In this document: piece by piece, positions 1 through 4,831 of the stretch | Layout of the letters: every line of letters begins with the position of its first letter | Numbering within the stretch: the stretch's first letter is position 1 | Origin: Propionibacteriaceae bacterium | GTDB lineage: Bacteria; Actinomycetota; Actinomycetes; Propionibacteriales; Propionibacteriaceae | Assembly: GCA_003158895.1 (NCBI GenBank) | Contig: PMLO01000077.1 | Location: 1-5,918, forward strand | Direction of reading: 5' to 3' | DNA length: 5,918 bases | Translations under genes and position numbers: made by a program | Notes under the pieces: model-generated | What the model saw: only the letters and a program-made list of their open reading frames with translations | Databases searched by the model: none | Told to the model about the DNA's origin: nothing

Positions 1-20
1 TCGTCTCCATCGACGACTGA
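1..20 (+). CDS. 3' end of an upstream gene, possibly tatC (partial)
   Basis: Reading from base 3 gives V-S-I-D-D followed by TGA at 18-20. The stop shares one base with the ATG of the lipid kinase (TGATG), a layout typical of translationally coupled operon genes. Five residues cannot identify a protein. The guess of TatC, the Tat translocase subunit, rests only on the common actinobacterial order tatA-tatC-(lipid kinase)-helY and on the acidic tail often seen on actinobacterial TatC. The frame and stop are seen directly; the identity is inference. Confidence 0.4.
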
Positions 21-970
21 TGCTGTCGCCGACGCTGACACTGGTCGTCAACCCGACGGCCGGCAGGGGGAGAGCGGTCCGGGTCCTGCCCGACGTCGTC
101 CAGGAGCTCCTCAAGGGCGTGCCGACCGCGCGGCTGCAAGTGGTTCGCGCCACCTCGTACGACGAGGCCCGGATCCGCTGCATCGCCGCGGTCGAGGCGG
201 CCCGGCCGACTCCCGTCGACGGACGCCATGACTGCCTGATCGTCATGGGCGGCGACGGGATGATGCACCTCGGTCTGAATGCCGCCGCCGGCAGCGGTGT
301 GCCGCTGGGAGTCATTCCCGCCGGTACGGGCAACGACTTCTGCCGCGGTGTGGGCGTCCCCAAGTCGGCGGTGGCCGCCGCGCGGGTCATTGCTGAGGGC
401 ATCACCCAGGCCATCGACCTCACCAGGGTCTCCGGCGAGCTGTCGGACGGGTCGACCCAGCGCTACGTGGGTTCGGTCGTCTCGACCGGCTACGACGCAC
501 GGGTCAACCGGCGGACGAACGCGATGACGCACACCATGGGCTCGCTCGGCTACACGTACAGCGCGCTCGCCGAGCTCGCCACCTTCGAGCCGCTGCGCTA
601 CCGGATCTCGATGGACGGTGTGCCCCGCACGCAGACGGCCATGCTCATCGCCGTCGCGAACGCGGGACTCTTCGGAGGCGGGATGCGGATCGCTCCCGAC
701 TACTCGCTCACCGACGGGCTGCTCGACGTCACGATCATCCATCCCGTGAGCCGGATGACGCTGCTCCGGCTCCTCCCCAAGATGTTCTCGGGCAAGTTCG
801 TGTCCGACCCGGCGGTCGAGCGCCTACGTGCGACCCACGTCACCATCGACGGCGACGAGCTGTACGGGATGGCCGACGGCGAGGCGCTCGGTCCCGTACC
901 GCTGCTGCTCGAAGCCGTGCCGCAGGCGCTCACCCTGTACGTGCCGCGCGCGGTCGCGACCAGGCAGTGA
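20..970 (+). CDS. Diacylglycerol/lipid kinase, DgkB/YegS family
   Basis: A cytosolic or membrane-associated kinase expected to transfer phosphate from ATP to diacylglycerol or a related lipid, recycling it toward phosphatidate. At 316 aa it has the family's usual length. Visible motifs are the N-terminal NPTAGRGRA (11-19), the nucleotide-binding GGDGMM (77-82), IPAGTGNDF (99-107), GGGMRIAPDYSLTDGLLDV (219-237), and a C-terminal MADGE (284-288) whose Glu288 matches the catalytic Glu of the DgkB fold. GGDG is usually followed by Thr; here it is Met. The ATG at 20 overlaps the preceding stop by one base, has no strong Shine-Dalgarno and is probably translated by coupling. There is no earlier in-frame start within the window. 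The helicase gene follows after 43 bp. The exact lipid substrate cannot be read from the sequence; a ceramide- or mannolipid-type substrate is a less likely alternative. Confidence 0.9.
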   Translation: MLSPTLTLVVNPTAGRGRAVRVLPDVVQELLKGVPTARLQVVRATSYDEARIRCIAAVEAARPTPVDGRHDCLIVMGGDGMMHLGLNAAAGSGVPLGVIPAGTGNDFCRGVGVPKSAVAAARVIAEGITQAIDLTRVSGELSDGSTQRYVGSVVSTGYDARVNRRTNAMTHTMGSLGYTYSALAELATFEPLRYRISMDGVPRTQTAMLIAVANAGLFGGGMRIAPDYSLTDGLLDVTIIHPVSRMTLLRLLPKMFSGKFVSDPAVERLRATHVTIDGDELYGMADGEALGPVPLLLEAVPQALTLYVPRAVATRQ

Positions 971-1013
971 ATCCACCGGCGACGTCCCCGGTCGTGGCGT
1001 AGCCTGGCGGGCG

Positions 1014-3776
1014 ATGCCTCCCTCCACCCAGCTCGACGCCTTCGCCGCGCGGTACTCGTTCGTCCTCGACGACTACCAGCTCGAAGCCTGTACGGCCGTT
1101 GAAGCCGGATCCGGTGTCCTCGTGGCGGCGCCGACAGGGGCGGGCAAGACCGTGGTGGGGGAGTTCGCCGTACACCTGGCGCTCGCCCGTGGCCGGAAGT
1201 GCTTCTACACGACGCCTATCAAAGCGCTGTCGAACCAGAAGTACCGCGACCTCGTCACCGCGTACGGAAGCGACCGGATCGGTCTGCTCACCGGCGACAT
1301 CAGCGTCAACTCCGAGGCCGACGTGGTGGTGATGACCACCGAGGTGTTGCGGAACATGATCTACGCCTCGTCGACGACCCTCACCAACCTCGCGTTCGTC
1401 GTCATGGACGAGGTCCACTACCTGGCTGACAGGTTCCGTGGCCCGGTCTGGGAAGAGGTCATCCTGGGTCTCGCCGAGTCCGTACAGGTCGTGGCTCTTT
1501 CGGCGACGGTGAGCAACGCGGAGGAGTTCGGGGACTGGCTGCGCGAGGTACGTGGCGCTGTGGACGTCGTCGTCAGCGAGCGCCGCCCCGTACCGCTGTT
1601 CCAGCACGTGCTCGCCGGTACGAGGCTCCTCGATCTGTTCGCGCACGAGGCGCCCACCGCGCGCGAGCTGCCCGGGGGCCGAGCTGACGTGAACCCGGAG
1701 CTGGTGAAGCTCGCACAGCAGGATGCGCGGCTTCGTGACGACGCGCGTCGGCCGCGCGGACGATCTGGCCGGGGAAAGACCACCACGGGCCACGGCTCGG
1801 GAGCCTTCGGTGGGGCTTCCCATCCGCGCTGGGAGAACAACGGCCACTCGCTCGTACCGCGCCGCTCCCAGATGGTCACCGCGCTCGACGGCGACGCCCT
1901 GCTGCCCGCCATCGTGTTCGTGTTCAGCCGGCAAGGTTGCGACAGCGCGGTCGCGCAGCTCATGGGTGACGGGATCCGGCTCACCACGGCGGCCAACCGC
2001 CGGCGGCTGTTCGAGATCGCCGAGGACCACACGAAGGGGTTCTCTGAGGAGGACCTCGTTGCGCTGCGGTACGACCGGTGGCTGACCGCGTTCCAGCGCG
2101 GCGTCGCGGCGCATCACGCAGGCCTGCTCCCGTCGCTCAAGGAAGCCGTCGAGGAGGCGTTCACGGAGGGCTTGCTCAAGGTCGTGTTCGCCACGGAGAC
2201 GCTGGCACTGGGCATCAACATGCCCGCTCGTACAGTCGTGGTCGAGAAGCTCGTGAAGTACAACGGCGAGTCCCACGCCGACATCACGCCGGGGGAGTAC
2301 ACACAGCTCACGGGGCGCGCCGGCCGTCGCGGCATCGATGTGGAGGGCCACGCGGTCGTGTGCTGGCAGCCGGGGCTGGACCCGAGGGCCGTCGCCGGGT
2401 TGGCGTCGCGCCGTACGTATCCGCTCCGGTCCGCGTTCAAGCCCACGTACAACATGGCCGTGAACCTCGTGGGCACCGTCGGGCGCGAGCGGGCCCGCGC
2501 TGTACTCGAGCAGAGCTTCGCGCAGTTCCAGTCCGACCGAGGGGTGGTGGCGGCCTCGCGGTCGATCCGGCGGACCGAGGCCGAGGCGGCCAGACTGCTC
2601 GATCAGGCGTCGTGCGAGCTGGGCGACGTCGTCGAGTACGCACGCCTCCGCGAGAGCGTACGGTCCCTCGAAGCCGAGGCCGCTCGCGGTCGGCAGGCCG
2701 GCAGGCATGCCGAGGCGCTCACCGTGCTCGAGTCGCTGCAGCCGGGGGACATCATCTCTGTGCCTGCTGGGCGTCATCGCGGCTGGGCTGCTGTCGTCGA
2801 GCCGCGGGTGGTCGGCAAGGACGGCCCGACGCCCCTCGTGATGACCGAGGAACGACAGCTCAAGTCGCTGTCGGTCGCCGACTTCCCGACACCGCCGGTG
2901 GTCGCAGGGAAGATCCGGGTACCGAAGCACTTCGACGCGAAGAGCGCAGCTGCGCGACGGAACCTTGCGGCGGCGTTTCTCACCCGCCTCGGTGAGGTCG
3001 ACCTTCCTGACCCGCGCCAACGCACCCGGGCCGATGGCGAGGTGATGGCCGAGATCGAGGCCGTACGCTCCCGCCTCAAGGCTCATCCGTGCCATCGCTG
3101 CCCTGAGCGGGAGGACCACGCGCGTCTCACCGAGCAGGCCATGCGCCTGGAGCGAGAGGCGGCGCTCTCCCGCCAGCGGTCCCAGGAGCGGTCCAACACC
3201 ATCGCCACCGCGTTCGACAAGGTGTGCGGCGTGCTCTCGTCGCTCGGCTACCTCGACGAGCGGGGCGCGACGGTGACCGACCCCGGCCGTGTCCTGGCGC
3301 GCGTCTACGGGGAGCTCGACCTCGTCACCGCACAGTGCGTCGTCAACGGGGTCTTCGACGGTCTGACCGCCCCGCAGCTCGCCGCCGTACTGTCCAGCCT
3401 GGTCTTCCGGGCCCGGGTCATGGACGGTCGTCGTCCCGTGCGGATGCCGGATCGGCAGAGCGAGGCAGCGCAGGTCAGGTTGCGGGCCCTGTGGCGCGAT
3501 GTCGGTCTGGTCGAGCGGGACCACCGCGTGGACCGGGGCCCGGAGCCGGACATCGGCTTCGCAGAGGCCGCACACGCGTGGGCGAGCGGTGCAGATCTGG
3601 CGGAGGTGCTGACCCTCTCGGGCCTGCCGGCGGGAGACGTCGTCCGCTGGGTGCGTCAGGTCATCGACGTGGCCGGTCAGGTGGCCGCCGCTGCGGGACC
3701 CGGGAAGCTGCGCACCACGTGCCGCGAGGCCGTGACAGGGATGCGCCGAGGCGTCGTGGACGTCGCCGACGAATGA
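1014..3776 (+). CDS. helY: HelY-like Ski2-family DEVH-box helicase
   Basis: An ATP-dependent superfamily 2 helicase of the Ski2/Mtr4 type, 920 aa, close to mycobacterial HelY in length. RecA1 carries a Q-like start (FVLDDYQ, 17-22), Walker A APTGAGKT (39-46), TTPIKALSNQKY (66-77), LLTGD (91-95), the DEVH box (132-135) and SAT (163-165). A basic, Gly-rich linker (about 236-285) precedes RecA2, which has VFVFSRQGCD (301-310), the motif V region VFATETLALGINMPAR (391-406) and QLTGRAGRRG (431-440). The C-terminal half holds a charged helical region (about 515-560), a PCHRCP cluster (692-697) and a DSHCT-like helical end (about 735-915). The reading frame stays open back to 828, but the 62 extra residues overlap the kinase gene in another frame and are Arg/Ser/Pro-rich, so the ATG at 1014 is preferred. 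GGCGGG just upstream is a weak Shine-Dalgarno. TAGCCT (1000-1005), 8 bp before the ATG, could be the -10 of a leaderless promoter but lacks a good -35. The likely role is RNA processing or unwinding; the substrate is not established from the sequence. Confidence 0.93.
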   Translation: MPPSTQLDAFAARYSFVLDDYQLEACTAVEAGSGVLVAAPTGAGKTVVGEFAVHLALARGRKCFYTTPIKALSNQKYRDLVTAYGSDRIGLLTGDISVNSEADVVVMTTEVLRNMIYASSTTLTNLAFVVMDEVHYLADRFRGPVWEEVILGLAESVQVVALSATVSNAEEFGDWLREVRGAVDVVVSERRPVPLFQHVLAGTRLLDLFAHEAPTARELPGGRADVNPELVKLAQQDARLRDDARRPRGRSGRGKTTTGHGSGAFGGASHPRWENNGHSLVPRRSQMVTALDGDALLPAIVFVFSRQGCDSAVAQLMGDGIRLTTAANRRRLFEIAEDHTKGFSEEDLVALRYDRWLTAFQRGVAAHHAGLLPSLKEAVEEAFTEGLLKVVFATETLALGINMPARTVVVEKLVKYNGESHADITPGEYTQLTGRAGRRGIDVEGHAVVCWQPGLDPRAVAGLASRRTYPLRSAFKPTYNMAVNLVGTVGRERARAVLEQSFAQFQSDRGVVAASRSIRRTEAEAARLLDQASCELGDVVEYARLRESVRSLEAEAARGRQAGRHAEALTVLESLQPGDIISVPAGRHRGWAAVVEPRVVGKDGPTPLVMTEERQLKSLSVADFPTPPVVAGKIRVPKHFDAKSAAARRNLAAAFLTRLGEVDLPDPRQRTRADGEVMAEIEAVRSRLKAHPCHRCPEREDHARLTEQAMRLEREAALSRQRSQERSNTIATAFDKVCGVLSSLGYLDERGATVTDPGRVLARVYGELDLVTAQCVVNGVFDGLTAPQLAAVLSSLVFRARVMDGRRPVRMPDRQSEAAQVRLRALWRDVGLVERDHRVDRGPEPDIGFAEAAHAWASGADLAEVLTLSGLPAGDVVRWVRQVIDVAGQVAAAAGPGKLRTTCREAVTGMRRGVVDVADE

Positions 3777-3785
3777 TCCGTCCGG

Positions 3786-3833
3786 GGATTCCTTTCGTGG
3801 ACAATCCTTTCGCCCTGGATGAGAGCATTCTCA
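3786..3833. repeat. Short direct and inverted repeats downstream of helY
   Basis: Just after the helY stop, the 8-mer TCCTTTCG occurs at 3790-3797 and again at 3805-3812. GGATT (3786-3790) can pair with AATCC (3803-3807) across a 12-nt loop. Further on, TGAGAGCATTCTCA (3820-3833) is a perfect 5-bp inverted repeat with a 4-nt loop, followed by CACTTTCC, which is only weakly T-rich. These could end helY transcription or bind a regulator, but neither hairpin is a convincing intrinsic terminator. Nothing coding is seen in 3777-3856. Confidence 0.3.
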
Positions 3834-3856
3834 CACTTTCCCTGTAGGCACGTGAA

Positions 3857-3888
3857 TTGTGTTTCTCAACCTTGAGTCAACATAAAGT
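3857..3888 (+). promoter_or_regulatory. Candidate promoter of the CAP-domain gene
   Basis: TAAAGT (3883-3888) fits the actinobacterial -10 pattern TANNNT. Upstream there is TTGTGT (3857-3862, spacer 20) or the weaker TGTTTC (3860-3865, spacer 17). Transcription would start near 3894-3897, giving a leader of about 90 nt. The region is clearly AT-richer than the flanking genes, and a promoter is required because helY ends about 200 bp upstream. The -35 is poor, so the exact hexamers are uncertain. Confidence 0.4.
3865..3880. promoter_or_regulatory. Overlapping palindromes, possible operator
   Basis: CTCAA-CC-TTGAG (3865-3876) is a perfect 5-bp inverted repeat. Its right arm also belongs to TTGA-G-TCAA (3872-3880), a second palindrome. 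Both lie between the proposed -35 and -10, a position used by repressors and by MerR-type activators. The CTCAA/TTGAG half-sites resemble those of some MerR-family operators, but the 2-nt gap does not match the known spacings. The regulator is unknown. Confidence 0.3.
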
Positions 3889-3895
3889 GAGAGAC

Positions 3896-3913
3896 GCCTC
3901 ATGATGCTGAGGC
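3896..3913 (+). promoter_or_regulatory. Hairpin at the predicted 5' end of the CAP-gene leader
   Basis: GCCTCA (3896-3901) and TGAGGC (3908-3913) form a perfect 6-bp stem with loop TGATGC. It falls immediately after the predicted transcription start, where a hairpin could stabilise the transcript. The repeat is seen directly; the role is inference. Confidence 0.35.
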
Positions 3914-3924
3914 ATATTCCCGCT

Positions 3925-3975
3925 TCCCCTTACGGTTCGACGCGAGAGCCATTGTGGCTTGTTCGATCCGGGGGA
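3925..3975 (+). promoter_or_regulatory. Long leader hairpin that pairs the ribosome binding site
   Basis: The 51-nt segment folds by hand into one interrupted helix. TCCCC (3925-3929) pairs with GGGGA (3971-3975), a 3-nt bulge TTA follows, and CGG (3933-3935) pairs with CCG (3968-3970). After a T/T mismatch, TCGA (3937-3940) pairs with TCGA (3963-3966). Past an asymmetric internal loop, a G-T wobble (3946/3960) leads into AGCCA (3947-3951) paired with TGGCT (3955-3959), closed by the loop TTG. That is 17 Watson-Crick pairs plus one wobble. The 3' base of the helix contains the Shine-Dalgarno of the CAP gene, so the fold would block ribosome access. It matches no riboswitch class I recognise. 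It could be a translational switch, a thermosensor or a protein-binding leader; chance pairing in GC-rich DNA remains possible. Confidence 0.45.
3970..3975 (+). promoter_or_regulatory. Ribosome binding site of the CAP-domain gene
   Basis: GGGGGA can pair with the anti-Shine-Dalgarno UCCUCC with one G-U pair and ends 9 nt before the ATG at 3985. It is the best such site in the leader and is the main reason, together with the signal peptide, for choosing 3985 as the start. Confidence 0.6.
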
Positions 3976-3984
3976 TTGAGTCGC

Positions 3985-4803
3985 ATGAGGACTAACCGCT
4001 TTGTACGTCGCACTGCGGCGCTCGCGATCATGGTGGCATCCGCCGCGCTGCCGGCAGGCGTGGCGCACTCCGCCGCCAGTGGCGAAGCCCCAGCCGTCAC
4101 GACGCAGAGCGGCCCGGTCTCCGACTGGGGCAGCACCCAGGGTTGGACCGTCGCCGATCTCGGTCTGCCGACGAAGCCGATTGCCGCGAGGCCGGTCGTC
4201 AAGAGCCCGTCGGTCGACACGCTGACCCGCGTCGCGGCCGCCCCAGCACCAGCGGCAGCCCCGCCCAGCACCACGCCGCAGAAGGCCACCACCACAACGG
4301 CGAAGACCACGACCACGAAGGCCAAGTCCTCCTCGACCGGCAGCACCGCCGCGAAGACGACGACCACGACGAAATCGCCGGCTGTCTCGACCCCCCAGGC
4401 TCCTGCAGTGGCGCCGGCACCGGCACAGAGTTCCGTCACCGCGCGTCAGGATCTCGCCGCGTCGGTCGCGGCTGCCACCAACGCGCAGCGCGTGGCGGCG
4501 GGCCTCAGCGCCCTCTCGTACAGGTCCTGCAGCGTTCCGGCGTCCTGGGCGGTCCACATGGCGTCCGCGGGCAGCCTGACTCACAACAGCCTCATGACCG
4601 TTCTCTCCTCGTGCGGCGGCAAGTCGACGGCAGGTGAGAACATCGCCGCCGGTTACACCAGCGTGTCGGCAGTCACGTCAGGGTGGATGGGCTCCGCGGG
4701 ACACAAGGCGAACATTCTCAACCCGAACTTCAAGATCATCTCCGTGGGCGTCGCGCAGGCCGCGAACGGCACGTTCTACTGGGTCGAGGACTTCACCGGC
4801 TAG
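3985..4803 (+). CDS. Secreted CAP/SCP-domain (YkwD-like) protein
   Basis: A 272-aa exported protein. Residues 1-31 form a Sec-type signal peptide: Arg-rich start (R2, R5, R8, R9), hydrophobic core about 10-26, and likely cleavage near AHS-AA (27-31). Residues 32-85 are unassigned. A Pro/Ala-rich then Thr/Lys-rich linker (about 84-150) with two AKTTTT blocks may span the cell wall or carry O-linked sugars. The C-terminal CAP domain (about 152-272) shows TNAQRVAAGLSAL (165-177), H200 in LTHNS, GENIAAG (217-223), and GWMGSAGHKANILNPNF (233-249) with H240. H200, E218 and H240 match the conserved CAP cavity residues. The end reads WVEDF, where relatives usually have Gln before Asp. C182 and C210 could form a disulfide. 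No membrane anchor or peptidoglycan-binding domain is visible. The frame stays open to ATGs at 3901 and 3904, but those starts would bury the signal peptide. Biochemical function is unknown for most bacterial CAP proteins; an envelope role is inferred. Confidence 0.88.
   Translation: MRTNRFVRRTAALAIMVASAALPAGVAHSAASGEAPAVTTQSGPVSDWGSTQGWTVADLGLPTKPIAARPVVKSPSVDTLTRVAAAPAPAAAPPSTTPQKATTTTAKTTTTKAKSSSTGSTAAKTTTTTKSPAVSTPQAPAVAPAPAQSSVTARQDLAASVAAATNAQRVAAGLSALSYRSCSVPASWAVHMASAGSLTHNSLMTVLSSCGGKSTAGENIAAGYTSVSAVTSGWMGSAGHKANILNPNFKIISVGVAQAANGTFYWVEDFTG
4300..4369 (+). repeat. In-frame direct repeat in the Thr/Lys linker of the CAP protein
   Basis: The 19-mer GCGAAGACCACGACCACGA (4300-4318) recurs at 4351-4369 with one mismatch. 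The two copies are exactly 51 bp (17 codons) apart and both encode AKTTTT. The surrounding DNA is rich in ACC/ACG and AAG codons. Such a repeat could change copy number without shifting the frame. Confidence 0.6.
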
Positions 4804-4809
4804 TTCATT

Positions 4810-4831
4810 TCTCGTCAGTACGCCTGCGAGA
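4810..4831. terminator. Weak inverted repeat between convergent genes
   Basis: TCTCG (4810-4814) can pair with CGAGA (4827-4831) over a 12-nt loop, between the CAP stop and the end of the minus-strand tldE-like gene. On the minus strand it is followed by AAATGAAC, with no T-tract; on the plus strand there is no T-tract either. It is the only inverted repeat I see at this junction and is a poor terminator. Confidence 0.15.

Noticed and set aside
828..1013. N-terminal extension of helY by 62 residues
   Set aside because: It overlaps the lipid kinase in another frame, has Arg/Ser/Pro/Cys-rich composition, and homologous helicases begin near the FVLDDYQ region. The ATG at 1014 is the better start.
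930..3575. An 881-codon open frame on the minus strand opposite helY
   Set aside because: It mirrors the helicase codon by codon, is Arg/Gly/His-rich with no recognisable domain, and is the usual by-product of high GC at third positions. The plus-strand frame carries every helicase motif.
3224..3847. A 207-codon plus-strand frame across the end of helY
   Set aside because: Almost entirely Arg/Gly/Pro/Ala in the manner of an out-of-frame shadow; it overlaps the clearly coding DSHCT-like end of helY.
3871..3891. Possible HAIR site for HspR (CTTGAGT-N7-ACTCAAG)
   Set aside because: The half-site CTTGAGT is present at 3871-3877, but the partner after 7 nt is AAGTGAG, matching only 3 of 7 positions.
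3934..3969. tRNA-like T-arm words GGTTCGA and GTTCGATCC
   Set aside because: No acceptor, D or anticodon arms can be built around either copy. The two words pair with each other in the leader hairpin instead.
3894..3984. Known c-di-AMP (ydaO) riboswitch upstream of a wall-associated gene
   Set aside because: That class often controls actinobacterial envelope genes, but the leader is shorter than usual and I could not find its conserved core segments.
3877..4584. Minus-strand open frames opposite the CAP gene
   Set aside because: They are low-complexity translations of the repetitive linker (Val- or Arg/Gly-rich) with no signal or domain, while the plus strand encodes a complete CAP protein.
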